Counted from the first letter of the stretch, positions 1 through 12,116 are shown. The stretch is DNA of 64,000 nt from Isoetes taiwanensis (GCA_021234155.1 JAJEKV010000014.1:9379563-9443562); one strand, 5' to 3'. The notes: generated by a model not told the origin, from the letters alone. Translations and numbers: made by a program.

Positions 1-513
1 GTCGGGCTGCCGTTCTTTGATGACGATCTTGACCATGGGTGTCTTCTTCAATTTTCTCTTGGGCTCCTCCTTGCCCTTCCCTTTGAGCTTCTTCCTTGCC
101 TTCGCCTCCTGTTCTTCCAACTTCCTTTTCTTCTCGGCCTTTCTCCTCTTGCTGCGTTGTGACTACGCCTTTTGCATTTGGATCCGGGCCTCAATTTCTT
201 GTTCGGGGTGGGTTGAGGGAGAGGGCTCATACTTCCGTCATCACCTTTCGTTGGCAACTGCTCTCGTTCTGTCTTCTCCTGCTCTTGTATCTCCTCGATT
301 TCCTCGAATACTCTGCGAGTTTCTTCGTCCATTGATCCCTCAGATCCAATCTCTGCTTCTTCGTCTAACCGCTGGTTGATGAAGTCGGCTAGCTCGTCTA
401 ATGATTCCTGCCTGGACTCCTCTTCCTTTGACTCGTCATAAGAAATCTCTTCTGCTGACGAAAGTTGTTCTCCTCCCGCGAAAAGCTGCTCTTGAAGTAG
501 TTGTTGAATTCTC
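1..513 (-). pseudogene. Distal part of the H0 first ORF (acidic, then Lys/Arg-rich), split by G1
   Basis: Read on the minus strand, the frame entering at 513 is open to a stop near 48. It gives a strongly acidic, Glu-rich stretch (about 463-240) and then a basic Lys/Arg-rich stretch. Near 170-150 the better coding frame shifts: the alternative frame reads on as a Lys-rich protein to the window edge, so one frameshift (or consensus error) is likely. The frame is the direct continuation of the ORF that starts at 19750: removing G1 and one copy of its TTCTC duplication joins the two without a frame change. Position, composition and leader suggest the first ORF of a Gypsy-type element whose remainder lies to the left of the window. 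I do not recognise a named domain in this part. Confidence 0.6.
509..513. repeat. Target-site duplication TTCTC, left copy (G1)
   Basis: TTCTC directly precedes the first TG of the G1 left LTR at 514. The identical TTCTC at 19678-19682 directly follows the last CA of the right LTR. Confidence 0.9.
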
Positions 514-1104
514 TGTTAGTCCTGTACGTCCTGGTACAGGAATATTCATGCACATGACGGATCAGGTCAAGGCCAAGGATCCCGCCGATCGAGGCAGGAT
601 TCGGTCGTCAAAGGCCCCACGAAGACCAAGCGCCCATGAGACCCACGCGATCAAAGCCCGTGGCCGGGACCAAGAGGAGGCGCTCGGACAAGTGGCGGGC
701 GGTCACCACCGGCGTCGGCGTGACTTGAGCACCTCAAGAGGCACCGCCGGCATTCCTGCAAATCGGGCCTCCTTCCGAGAGAGTGGCGCAGAATCAGCAG
801 GTTCTATATTGGGCCAAAGGCCATTGTACTATATATATGAGTAGAGTTAGCACTCGATTTCTATATGAGTTTTGAGTCTTGTCTCACTTCTGTTTTCTCT
901 CGATTGCGAGAGCTCATGTATCTTCATTGACATCAAGGAGTTGTTCTCATTATTGTGATCTTATTGTTCTCTTTTGCTCTTTCTTTTCTCTTTTTCCTTG
1001 TTCCTTTTGCGAGATCCGCGCGATGACATAGCTACGGATTCTCTGTTTGATCCAAGGGTCCTCCACGGGTCTGTCTTGCGGAGTTCGAACCGGACCCCCA
1101 AACA
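514..1104 (+). repeat. G1 left LTR (copy 1)
   Basis: The LTR starts TGTTAGTCC and ends CCCCAAACA. It has a TATA-like TACTATATATATG near 828-840 and a pyrimidine-rich stretch before the end. It is about 591 bp long against 594 bp for the right LTR and is clearly the same sequence with scattered differences. Confidence 0.85.
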
Positions 1105-1178
1105 CTGTCGCCGCTGCCGGTTTCTTTTTCCTTTCTTCCCATCATGTCGGCTCGAACACCTTACTATCCCCAAGGGAA
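1105..1178 (+). other. 74-bp mini-internal segment between two G1 LTRs
   Basis: The segment holds the primer site (TGTCGCCGCTGCC at 1106), the leader, and the first codons of gag (ATGTCGGCTCGA, 1144-1155). It jumps directly to a piece identical to G1 integrase DNA (as at 14613-14639) and then into the next LTR, where the shared bases are TG. This is a gag-to-integrase deletion fused to an LTR with no polypurine tract between them. Confidence 0.75.
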
Positions 1179-2157
1179 TGTTAGTCCTGTACGTCCTGGT
1201 ACAGGACTATTCATGCACACGACGGATCAGGTCAAGGCCAAGGATTCCGATCGAGGCACAAGTCGGGTCATCAAAGGCCCCACGAAGACCAAGCCGCCCG
1301 GACCCCTTGATCAAAGCCGTGGCCAGGGACCAAGAGGAGGCGCTCAGACAAGTGACGGATAGTGGAGCTAAAACGTTCATGTGTCAGAGATTGAATGCTT
1401 TGACACTCCCCCTTTAATCTTGACAGGAAAACTTGTGATGCCAAGAGCTGCTCGATGGTGATGAAAAGGTGCCCGAGACAATGCTTTGGTGAAAGAATCA
1501 GCCAGCATTTGAGCAGTGGGTAGATAATGCAGATGAATGAAGCCTTCTTCAATTTGTTGTTGCACATAGTGGTAATGAATGGAAATATGGTTAGTTCTGT
1601 AACGATGAGCAGGACATTCAGCCATATTCTTGGCACTCTGATTATCCAGCCAGACTTGCAGAGGTAGTGAAGGTGAAACCTGGACAAATTCCAAGAGTCT
1701 ATGGTATGAAACGAAATCACGAGCTCCATGAGATAGTGCCAGATATTCTGCCTCTGCCAAAGACCGAGCAACAGTGGCCTGCTTCTTGGAAATCCAGCCC
1801 GACTTCAGGCACCTCAAGAGGCACCGCCAGCATTCCTGCAAATCAGGCCTCCTTCTAGGAGTCGGCACCGAGATCTGACAGTGTCTATATTGGGCCAAAG
1901 GCCATTGTACTATATATATGAGTAGAGTTAGCACTCGATTTCTAGATGAGTTTTGAGTCTTGTCTCACTTCTGTTTTCTCTCGATTGCGATTGTTCTCAT
2001 TATTGTGATCTTATTGTTCTCTTTTGCTCTTTCTTTTATCTTTTTCCTTGTTCCTTTTGCAAATCCCGCGTGACATAGCTACCGGATTCTCCTGTTTGAT
2101 CCAAGGGTCCTCACAGAGGGCTGTCTTGCAGGAGTTCCCGAACCTAGACCCCAAACA
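1179..2157 (+). repeat. G1 LTR copy 2, carrying a Copia fragment
   Basis: LTR sequence runs from 1179 to about 1359, is replaced by about 440 bp of antisense Copia DNA, resumes at about 1800 (GACTTCAGGCACC) and ends CCCCAAACA at 2157. The TATA region is present near 1910. Small LTR bases corresponding to the gap are missing, so this is a replacement rather than a clean insertion with a duplication. Confidence 0.8.
1360..1799 (-). pseudogene. Copia 3' end fragment (RNase H, PPT, start of 3' LTR)
   Basis: On the minus strand the frame reads a Ty1/Copia RNase H C-terminal part: ISKKQATVARS, LAEAEYLAL, a WLDNQSAKNMA segment and a Y.P...MLADSFTKAL end. It is followed by the polypurine tract AAAGGGGGAG (1415-1406) and the first bases of a Copia LTR (TGTCAAAGC from 1405). 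The order is exactly that of the 3' end of a Copia transcript. The fragment stops abruptly at about 1360. It lies inside a Gypsy LTR. Confidence 0.8.
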
Positions 2158-2158
2158 C

Positions 2159-2174
2159 TGTCGCCGCTGCCAGG
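2159..2174 (+). promoter_or_regulatory. G1 primer-binding site (tRNA-Asp-like)
   Basis: TGTCGCCGCTGCCAGG starts one base after the LTR. It matches the complement of a plant tRNA-Asp 3' end (TGGCGCCGTTGCC...) with a few mismatches. The same site occurs at 1106 with CCGG at the end. Confidence 0.6.
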
Positions 2175-2204
2175 TCTGATCTTTCTTTTTCCTTTCTTCC
2201 CATC

Positions 2205-3845
2205 ATGTCGGCTCGAGGTTTCACCCCTACTGAAGAACTTCTTTGTCAAACGGCGGCTCGATTGGAGCGCCATCAACGACGTGAGGCTGTTCGGGATATG
2301 TATGATACTGCTTATGACATTGAGGGTGGTCGTGTCCGCTCCAGAACTCAGTCGGCACCTCCTACTCCTCGTGCTCATTCTCGACCAGGGTCTCCCCCTG
2401 TGTGTCGGCATTGTTCTCAACCTCAATCTCCCCACCATACCCCTGTTCAGCCCACGCCTCACTATTTTCAGACTCCTGAAAGCACCTATATCCATATCCC
2501 TTCAGGCCACACCCCTCAGCCGTCACAACCTTCTTCACCTCCTGCTGGGATGGGCTACCATCAAGTGTCCTTTGGCCCTCCCCATGTTCACGAATTTCAG
2601 TCTTCTCCATCTTTTCAGCACGCTCTTCCTGTTTACCAAACCACTGATCTCAAGCCTAATGAGGAGGGCTCTCATGATCCTCCCCCACCTGATGCTACTT
2701 TCTTCGGACCACCGGGTTTTTCAGTCCCACCCCCTTGCTCTCAGTCCGAGGTTGTTCCACCTCTCTATGCTTCTGCATATCCTCCACCTGTCTATGCGCC
2801 AATTCCGCCTTCATCTCCCACTCATAACTTGAAGCTGACTTATCCAACTTTTGGCAACACTAAAGGCAAACCTCTGGATCAGAGTGCTCAAGCCCACATG
2901 GAGGAATTCGAAGCCTTGGCCATTCTGAATGGTCATGCGCAACCACAACTCAAATTTCACATCTTTTCGACCACGCTCAGAGGCGCCCCTCATCAGTGGT
3001 TAATGACCAACAAAAGCCACTGGAAGCAAGGCTGGCATGAAATGAAAACAGCCTTTTTGTCTCATTACGGCACCACGGACGATGATCAACTACTGCTCAA
3101 GCAACTCAATGATCTCCAGCAGCAATCCACCGAGTCTGCGCGTGATTTTGCTGACTGTCTTCACATTCTTATCAGCAAACTTCAGGAGTACCCCACGCAA
3201 AGCCAGATTCTTGTCTGGTTTCTGCAGGGTCTTCCTCCTGCCATTCGACTCATGACGGAGTACCTGCGTCCCAAGTCTCTGGAGCAGGCGATTGAATTGG
3301 TCAATCACTCGGTCAACGTTTCTTCTCGGGGTGTTGCTCTCTCGGAACTCCCTTTCATACCCCACGTCATGGTTCCTCAGAATGCCGTCCAGCCTCAGCA
3401 AACAAATCCACAACGCTCACAGATCTGGTGTCACATTTGTAAATATCAGGGCCATTTGGCAAATGAATGCAACTCCTCCAATGGACCTCCTCACTGTAAA
3501 AGATGCAATATGTGCAATCACGCCACGGAGGAATGCACTTGCTCTCATCCTACACCTTTCAGGAATAAGATAGTTTTTCAAGTCCAGACCACGCCTCAGC
3601 AACAATTGGTCATATCCGCCTGTGATATCAAAATCAACAACCTCGGCCGGTATCAACAAATCACGGCAATCTCGTGATCCGGGGCCAAGGCACCCGTCCT
3701 CCCTTTGGTCCTTCAAAAGTGCAATGTTATCATTGTCATGAATGGGGTCACACAACCACGGCGTGTCCTCAACTTTCTCAAGTTCAAGTCCAACTTCCAG
3801 GCTCCAATCAGCCAGCTTCAGTACGCCTCACGGCTTATCAATTGT
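2205..3845 (+). pseudogene. G1 gag with three zinc knuckles, frameshifted and cut by Tat1
   Basis: ATG at 2205 (MSARGFTPTEELL) opens a frame to 3677. The first 200 residues are Pro/Ser/Gln-rich and low complexity. Residues about 215-375 look like a retrotransposon gag domain (LRGAPHQWLM, W..MKTAFLSHYG, a LPPAIRLMTEYL segment). CCHC knuckles follow: CHICKYQGHLANEC, then CKRCNMCNHATEEC. After a frameshift near 3675 the other frame carries a third, CYHCHEWGHTTTAC. The frame is then interrupted at 3846 by the Tat1 LTR. The start is chosen because it follows the LTR and primer site with a typical leader. Confidence 0.8.
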
Positions 3846-5751
3846 TGTTGTCTTTCACAGAATCCTTGCAAAAACTGTGATGCACAAATCTCTAAATTGT
3901 GGGATTTCCTAAAAGATACTTGCCAAATTCTGTGTTTAGGGTGCAGAGAGCCAAAGATGTGGTGAGGGGATGTGAAAAGATGAGAAAAGAGGTGCAAATG
4001 TGAGGAAATGAGGTGATATGTGAATGCAGGTGTATGACTGGGATTTTTTCTGCAACAAAGTAGTGAAAATGATTGAAGAAAAAACTTGGGGATGCAGACA
4101 AACTTCCTTTGAATGCGGATGAATTTTTGAACAAATTACAAGCGGAATAGCTATCAATTTAGCTAAATCTAGATAATATCGAGATAACTTGAATTGATTT
4201 CAACTCATTTGTTGATAAAGATTGATGGGGAATTATTGGCAAAGTTAGCCCGAAAATGGGTGACACGTAAAAATGGGAAAACCCTAATTTTTTTTGAAAA
4301 AAAACTTCGAAATCGATTGAAGAAAGGGGAAACACCATGAATTGCTCAAGAAAACTTTTCTCAGTTATCTTAGGAACATAATACCTTTGTCGGGTAATCC
4401 ATTCGATCACTCAAAATAGAATTTGTATCGAAACTTCGGAATCTTGGCTTTCAAGAACAAGGGCGGGTTTCTAATCAAAAATCTCCTCTCTTCCTATAGA
4501 ATACGGCTCGGATCGTCTTTATAGACACATGTCGAGGTAGTTAGAGCTCAATTTATGCGCATATGGCTCGAACTCTTTTTTCCCAAAATAGGCAATACTC
4601 GTTCTTGGCATGATCTCTATTAATTGACATCTTCTTCATGATTGATTGGTTCGGAAATTCGGTTATGATCGGTGAACTGTGCATCACTCAAATTCTTGCG
4701 GGGGAGGTCGAGAATCATAGAACCCTAATGGATCTTGGCGAAATTTTCTTCAATAGATATATCCCACAGGCCAAAATCGAAAAGTCAGCCCGGGGGATAT
4801 ATAGCCCAATCCACGAAACTTTTAAATTGGCGTGTCTTGCCCGCGTGGGATTCGGTACCTCCACCGCCCCTGCGCCCGGGTGAGCCACGTGGAGGGGATG
4901 ATTGGCTGGAAAGGAATCTAGGTCGGGGGGGGGGGGGTAGAATAGGACAATTTTTTATATTTTTTCAAAGGGCACGATTCCCAAGAAGTGGAATTTAAAG
5001 GTCTATATAGGGTCTTTTTTGGAAGTTTTTTGTGCCAGGTGGCATATTTTCATTGGGGCTACAAGATGATGTGGTCAAATTTTGAAAAATGGCACTTTGA
5101 TTTTTTGGCTAAAAAGGTGAATCAATGGTGACTGGGCAATGGATGGTGACATGATGAAATGATGACTTGGCATAGTGAAGGATGATGTGGCAAAGTCAAA
5201 CATGGCTTTTTGCCTAAGTGAATTTTCGAGATTTTAAATGCCCTTGATATTTTTGATGAGGTGGCATGATTTTTTTAAAGTGGCAAAGATATAACCAAAG
5301 TTGGATGACAAAGCATTTTTTGAACAAGGTGGCCATCCTAGGTGGCATTTTGACTTTTGATGACGTGGCAAGGGTATTTTTTTAGAAAGTGTGCCTTTTG
5401 GCTTTCCATTTTGACTTTCACTTGACTTTTTGACATTTTTGGCACTTTAGGATGATGACTAGGATGCCACTTGGCAAAGGTATAGATTTTTTGGCATTTT
5501 TGGATTTTTAGGCATCTTTAGAAGCATATTTGGCTAGCGATAGGGGAAATTCAAGAAAAAAAATAGGAGATAGACTCAAAAAATTTGGGAAAAATCAAAG
5601 ATGGCTAGTTTTGGCTAGAGGATTTGGCAGGGGTACTCACCTGGCCTAGATTCTCTTCCAGCCTGATACTTTTCCTTAATAGCTCCTCCAATACTTAGAA
5701 TTTTCTTCATATCTTCATCTCTTCTTCATGTTGCCACTTCAAGGGGCAACA
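3846..5751 (-). repeat. Tat1 3' LTR
   Basis: About 1906 bp, ending CAAGGGGCAACA on the plus strand. It is rich in GATGATGTGG and TTTTTGGC-like short repeats and contains a G run at about 4925. It matches the other LTR end to end with many 1-4 bp differences. No typical polypurine tract is obvious next to it at 5752. Confidence 0.85.
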
Positions 5752-6816
5752 TCTTTATAAAAAGAAAAATGGCTGGTCCCCGACCTTGAAACTGTTAAAA
5801 ACTTCTCGACATCACGGATCTAAATTATCCTGTTCTGAAATATCAGAGCTTCTTAGAATGCAGCATAAAAGCATCTGAAAAGTGCAAATATATGAGAGTG
5901 AATGCCAAATCAATGCATATCCTGTTCCTGAGATAATATAAGGTTTTCTTGAGGTCTTCATGAATGGAAAATGGTGCGAGAATAGGAAACTGGATAGAAC
6001 TATGTGTACTTCACATTTTTGGTGATGAATTACGCAACTTTGAACACAGGCGACAACTTTTGAACCTTTGTAACTTGTAGGGTCTGCTACCATGTTCTTT
6101 TGACTTCCCATAAGTGTTGAAACTTGGGGAGCGTCCAAAATCTGCTTGATGATCTTGTGAATAAAACTTGATACTTTTAGGATTTATTCTACCCATTCTT
6201 GTAGGAGTCTTGGATGAAGCTAGAATGTTATGGAAGGTCTGCAGACACATTCTAGAAGATGTAATGGTCTGCAATTTTGCCCAAAAGAAAAATGGCGATG
6301 GTATAAAAGGCTGGCTAGTGGGTAAAGGATGATCCACGCAAATAACATGAAATAGAGAGTTAGGAGGCTGCTTTTATGATGCAAGGGGATGAATAGCGAC
6401 TGTAGGTGATGAATAAAAGTATGAGCAAGGCTTATATGAATGGGAGGCCAATAAATGAAAAATGAATGGTATGGAAGACTAGGATGGTCCTGCAAATGAC
6501 ATGATGACTTAGATTAGTACTTCAATCCACGGTATTCATCCGCGAGATGTTCAACAAAACCTGTTCATGATGATTTTGAGTTCACGCATGTGAGCACAAC
6601 TTTAGGAGGCAATGGTTTTTAAGCGGCTTTAAAGCGAACAACTAATGAACACCGCAAATGACAATGTTAAAGATCAAAACACATACTTTTTCTTTTCAGC
6701 TTTTCTTCTTTTTATTGTTTTCTCCCCATAGTGTTAGCAAATCATATCTAGAACGATTTCAACTACTTCAACCTTTTTTAGACTACCTACAACTATACTA
6801 ACTAGCATTAGCTAGT
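5752..6816. other. Tat1 3' non-coding region
   Basis: This lies between the integrase stop and the 3' LTR. Short open stretches exist on the minus strand but none looks like a known protein, and I see no repeat structure. Confidence 0.5.
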
Positions 6817-7869
6817 TTAGATCCAATAAGCTTTCAAGTGCTGTGCATTGAGAGGATTTGGCAAAATCCTCTCAGACTCTAACTCTTGTAAGTAATATGA
6901 GTTTACTCCAGCATGTGAAGAAATGACAAATGGACCTTCCCAATTTGCAGAAAACTTACCTAGAGTGGGATCTCTGTTTTTAGCTAACTTAAGCACCAAA
7001 TCACCAACCTGATAGTTGACTTCTACTGCTTGTTTGTCAAATTTCTTCTTGATTTTCATCTTGTGATCTGTTATCACCTGTAGAGTCTTATCTCTGAGTT
7101 CCTCAAGGGCTAGCATCTGCTGCTGCGGCCGCACCGGATAGCATCCTCTTCACTTTTGACTTGTATTTGCATCATCCTTGGCGAAAGTACCTGCAACTCA
7201 AAGGGTAGAATGATGCTAGTACCATATACAATAGAGGCAGGAGTGTTTTTTATAGCCACTTTATAAGTGGTTCTGTAGGACCAGAGGGCATAGATCAACT
7301 TTGTATGCCAGCTTCTTGGAAACCTATCTTTGTCTTCTTCATAATGGATATCGAGTCTTATTGGTGGATTACGCGGCCATTTCCACGAGGGTAGTAAAGC
7401 GAGAACTTTTTGTATGTCTTATCTCAAGCAATTGGGTAAGCTTGTCTATTACTTCATTCACAAAAGGCGTTCCTCACGTGAAACAATCTTCAATGGTACT
7501 CCAAACCTAGCACATATATTAGGCAGGTAGGAAACTTTAACGTGGTATCTGCATTTGCACTTGTCAATGGAGTTGCTTCAGCCCATTTAGTGAAGAAGTC
7601 TGTAGCAACTAGGATGTATTCATGTTTGGCAGAGGAAGATGGATGTATAGGACCAACAAAATCTAATCCCCAAACCAGAAATGGGCCAGGGACCACAATA
7701 GGTGAAAGGGGAGGTACCTTGGCGTTCTTTGGCATGCTTTTGACGGTCGAACAACTCGCACATGCCTTTTGACATCATGATGAAGTGTAGGCCAATAGTA
7801 TCGAGAACTTAGAATTTTTCTTGGCGTGGCATCCATAGAATAATGTCCACCACAAAAGGTCATGAGCAT
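6817..7869 (-). pseudogene. Tat1 integrase
   Basis: The pieces are a zinc-binding N-terminus (YYWPTLHHDVKRHV, KACQRTP), the core with VWGLDFVGPIHPSS and DFFTKWAEATPL, then after a break ALWSYRTTYK...TPASIVYG, and a C-terminal part with LVLKLAKNRDP and WEGPFVI ending NPLNAQHLKAYWI. The last motif is typical of Tat-type integrases. Frameshifts separate the pieces, and the second Asp block is not seen intact. Confidence 0.7.
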
Positions 7870-9330
7870 GTCTTAGAGCTTGTACCTGTTCTTCTTCAGC
7901 CAAGCACCTCAACAAAATCTGTGAAGGCATCTTCCTACATAAAATGTCCTCAACCAGCACATATGTTAGACATCTTCTTCTAAACTTAACTTTCTCAGAT
8001 GGTGAAAATGTGGCAGGGATCTCTTGATGTCTTAGATAATTGACAATGGGTTGCATCCAAGACCTGGTTTCTCCAACTAAATGACATACCTCTTCTTCTG
8101 TTTGATCCTCTTCAGAGGTCAAATCATATTTGTAGAAGGCATAGGGTATGAAACTACTCGGATCCTTTTCTGCTTTGACAAGATGGACTTCAATGGCAAA
8201 GTCTTGAAGCATGGCAGCCCACTTATAGAACTTGGTCTTCAGGGCTTGTTTACCATACAACATTGGAAGAGGATTGACCTTCATATAGACTTGAATCTTT
8301 GGAGCTTGCATCAGAAGATGGGGAAATTTAGTGGTCAAGAATATTAGGGCAGCAGCAGACTTCTCTAGGACTTGGTAATTCACCTGCATTATCGACCCTT
8401 TGCTTTCTGCATAATTTAGTACCCTTTTGTTCTGAAATAAGGCTAATCCTACAGCAAATGATGTAACTGTTATATAAACTTGGAAATCTTCATTTGGTTT
8501 AGGGGCCAGAAGTGTTACCTTCTTGCTGAGCTCTTCTTTGATCAATTCAAATGCCCTTTGGCAATCTTCATTCCACTCAACTGGAACTTTTTGACTTGTA
8601 TTTTTAGATACATACCCTACTTTGGTGAGCTTGGTGATAGGTCTCAAAATGTGAGAGAAGTTTGGGATGTAGATCCTCAAGCCTTGAAGTGTACCAACAA
8701 AACCTTTGATCTGCTTCAATGTTTTAGGAGTCTTGGGAGGTCGAGAACTCTTGTCGGCTTGTCTGCGACAATCGAACTCCTTCCTCACGATATCGATGGC
8801 CCTAACAGCACACCTTTGTCAGTCAAAAACAAACACTTCTTTGGATTTAAGTTCACACCACTGGATCTGCACAAAGAAAACATATTAGAGATTGTTTTGA
8901 GATGATCTTCCAAAGAGGTGGCCAGAGTCAAATCATCCAGAAAAGCCCTGAAATCTTGGGGAGATAATGACTCAAAAATATTGTTCATTGCCCTCTGAAA
9001 GGTTGCAGGGGCATTTTTCAAGCCAAATGGCATTCTTAGCATCATATAAGTTCCCCAAGGTGTAATGAAGGCAGTTTTTGGCTGTGATAAAGGATCAACT
9101 TCTATTTGGTTGAAACCAGAGAAGCCATCCATAAGAGAATAGACTTCTTTTCCACTCATGGTATGCAAAACTTCTTCTAGAAACGGTAGGGGATAGCAGT
9201 CTTTGATTGTAACCTTATTGATCTCTATAATCAATACAAATTCTAAGTTGGCCACTTCTCTTCTTGGTGGCACAATGCAAGACAACCATTCGGGTTTCAA
9301 TGTCTCACATATCAGCTTAGAACTCTCCAT
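7775..9330 (-). pseudogene. Tat1 reverse transcriptase and RNase H
   Basis: The frame 9330-8785 holds RT blocks: the finger and palm segment with DCYPLPFLEEVL and YSLMDGFSGFNQIEV, the MPFGLKNAPATFQRAM block, and FRAFLDDLTLA, in which the catalytic pair is LDD. The frame shifts at about 8787 and continues to 7775 with the connection domain (IKGFVGTLQGLRIYIPNFS), NEDCQRAFELIKEEL, and a Gypsy RNase H. Its first Asp region is altered (VYITVTSFAVGLAL where D.S..A.G is usual). One frameshift at the junction and mutated RNase H residues mean it is dead. Confidence 0.75.
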
Positions 9331-9704
9331 AGTTTTAATTCTTCATAGATAAGTGGCGACAAGGCAAATTTATCCTCCTTAATTTACGTTGAGCACAGAT
9401 CGAGCCATCTTTTACTTTTATTTCAAATTTTGCTTTAGAGGGAATTCCTTTTAGTTCGAGTAATCCCAAGCAAATACATCGAGAATTCTTGACCTGACAT
9501 AGGAAATGAGTTAAAAAGCAAGGCTCGGGAGCTTTTGGACCAACTTTCGGGGTTCTAGTTTGGCCATTCTTTTGGATACAAATGACTTGCTCTCTGCTTG
9601 CCTCCTCTATCCCTATAGTTAGAATTGGACAAGTCTGTGAGAGGTTCGAGCTCTTCTTCTGAAAGGCTCCTTGACTAAAAAATCCAGTATGGTACCTTTA
9701 GCTA

Positions 9705-10060
9705 GCTTTGTCTACTTCACTATTCAAATGCCTAGGGATATGCTCTATAGTCCAGGCCTCAAATTTGTCTAATAGTCCCAAAACCTCTTCTTTAAGTTGT
9801 ACTAACCTTGAATGCTTGGTTTGGTATACCTCTTGGACTTGATTGCACAGTGAGAGTCTCCTTTATATTCGGCTTCTTGATTCCCATCATGTAAGCTTCA
9901 CGGAACCTGCAATCAAAGCTTGATACTCTGCCTCATTAGAGGTTATATTTTTGTGAATTCTTGCTGTTTTGGCCCTTGTCAAAGCCTCTGGGCTTTTAAT
10001 GATGGCGGCAGGCCCTGAGGCTAAACTCAACTTCACCTACAAGCGCCATCAAAGAACAAT
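9705..10060 (-). pseudogene. Tat1 additional RNase H domain upstream of RT
   Basis: On the minus strand the region reads FFDGAC (about 10055-10038), then NEAEYQALIAG, then an end segment HIPRHLNSEVDKAS (about 9750-9711). These are the Asp, Glu and final Asp blocks of an RNase H fold, of the archaeal-like type in which AEY(Q/K)ALI is characteristic. Stops and frameshifts interrupt it. It is separate from the RNase H that follows RT (7.8-8.8 kb). Confidence 0.6.
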
Positions 10061-10284
10061 GTATGAGTATGCTCATCAAGTTTTTGCTCTTCTTCTTCCA
10101 AAGGGGATCTACATAGATGTTGTACACACCTACATCTTTATAGATTAGTGCATCATCAATTAAAAGGCAAATTCTTCTTGGGTTTACCTTCACAGTTTGT
10201 AGAGTGTGACTTCTTGCTTACCATCTGTTATTGTGCATTTACCTCCTCCCCAATCGGCTTTTGCGAAAACCACCTTGAGTCATT

Positions 10285-10506
10285 TTACGCCCAAAAGAAG
10301 GTCATAGCTGCCAATCGAGAAGGAAACTGTACTACAACAAAGTCCGGGGTCATCTTGATGCCCCCTACATCTGTCAAGACATCATTAACGACTCCTTTTG
10401 GTTGTACACTCTCATTAGCAAAAGATTTGAGAATAATTGGTCTTTGCCAGAAGTGATTTTTAACTCTAAAGAGTCCATAATATGTAAAGGCATGATATTT
10501 ATACAC
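10285..10506 (-). pseudogene. Tat1 protease remnant
   Basis: The segment PIILKSFANESVQPKGVV followed by a DVGG...VVVQFPS stretch parallels the protease frame of the related fragment at 28427-28885 (MVLKSFSNIKINPMGIV, then ...VVVAF). The catalytic Asp is not preserved in this frame. Confidence 0.5.
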
Positions 10507-10979
10507 GAGCCTCCATCAAGATGACTTTAGAGAGTGTTTTACCTTCGACTTGAGCTTCACATTAGAATATACCGGGGTTTTCCCAACTCTAGAGATGTTG
10601 TGGGCCGGTGGGTTCTCAATTCTCCTCTATAAGTGTTTTGACCACGCTCTCTATAGGAAGGTGCTATCCTTAACAAGGTCAAAACATCTAGGGTGACTCT
10701 AGTAGACTTCAACACCTGGTCAACTTCACCTAACACAAGGGCTGTCATTTTGAGGTGGCCGGCTCTCTGTAACCACGAGGGAGGCGGAGGAGCTATGCTA
10801 TTTCTAGGCATGTTGGCTTCTTTGGCGAGTGCGGATCTTAGGCTATAGGGAGTACCGGCGACCAAGACCTCTTCTTCTCTTCGAAGTTCATCACCTCCTT
10901 CTCTTGTAATCGTCAGAAACACATGAGAGAGGGATGCATCTGATCTTACCTTTATCTTTCAACATATACTCTTTGATCT

Positions 10980-12080
10980 TGCACTGTCTTCATAATGGCT
11001 GTTTCTTTACAATATGAACAAACAGGGGCACTCCTTACCAGGTGTGGCCCTTTTTATCACATCTAGGGCAAGGCTTGGACCAGCAATTACTTTCTGAATG
11101 GCACGGCTTCTTCACATGTGGGTACAATGCTTTCTACTTTGTGTAGAATCGAAGACTTGAAGTCGGATGCCTCATCTCACGGGTCTTTGGAGCCTTCTTG
11201 AGCTCGAGAGAGTTGCTTGGTAACCTCCATAAGTGTCTCTGCAGGTCTGGCATGTTGGTTGCAATTTTGAGGTTAGTAGCTTGCAACTTAGAAATCTCTT
11301 CTCTCATATCTTCTTCAAAAGAATTTTTTCTTCTTCACTTTGTACACACGGGTTCATAGTTAGTCTCTAAATCATTGAAATAATCAAGATCAACGTGCTC
11401 AAAAGTAGAAAATGCAGCCCTTAGCCTGCTGATCTCAATTGCTTTGGAAAATACCCTTGGTAATGTCTCAAAACGTTGTTGTTGATGTATCTTCATTAAC
11501 TTCTTGTAAACAGGAGGTCTGAACTTCAAACCATGCAAAGCGGTGATCAAATGCAAAGGAGGATTATCAACACCCTTTGACTCACACTTTATCACATGCT
11601 CTCCAAATCTATCAACATAAGCTTCTATGCTTTCATCACTTCTAATAGAAAGAGAATCACGATTCTTTGAAGCAAAGTTTGAGAGTCCTGATTAAGCCAA
11701 ACCTATCAATGAATCTGCTCCTCATCTCTTCAAATGTGTGAACACCATAAATCTTTCTTTGAGTGTTAAACCATTTAGTAGCAAGGTCATCAGATAAAGA
11801 AAGCTTGAACAATTCCAACTTAGTCATACCTCTAGGAGCATGATTCCTAAAATAATCATCAAATGAGTTTAGAAATACCTCAAGGGGTTTCTTTACATCA
11901 TAAAGGGGCTGTGAAGGGCGTCTCCAACCTGAAGATAGGGTCGGCATAGTTGCCTAGAGGTGTGCTGCTTCTTCTTGCCTTTTTCTTTACCAACCCAGGC
12001 TCCAAAGGCATATCTTCAGCGTGGCTAGGCTCTCCATCACCATCCATATCTGTACCAGTCTTCCTTGGGTGCCTCACCAT
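10980..12080 (-). pseudogene. Tat1 gag, broken
   Basis: ATG at 12080 (MVRHPRKTGTDMDG) opens a frame that ends near 11898. A second frame (11947-11657) carries the gag core with YFRNHAPRGMTKLELFKLSL and FEEMRSRFIDRFG. A third (11595-11335) continues with PPLHLITALHGLKF. Near 11150-10990 a decayed Cys/His region matches the position of the zinc knuckle in the related fragment at 29.3-29.7 kb. At least two frameshifts are present. Confidence 0.65.
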
Positions 12081-12116
12081 GAGGGCTCTCAAGTTTTTTT
12101 GCAAGAGTTTTTTAGA

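Noticed and set aside
17-379. Plus-strand frame at the window start
   Set aside because: Antisense to the acidic/basic H0 ORF, whose frame is confirmed by the G1 insertion site.
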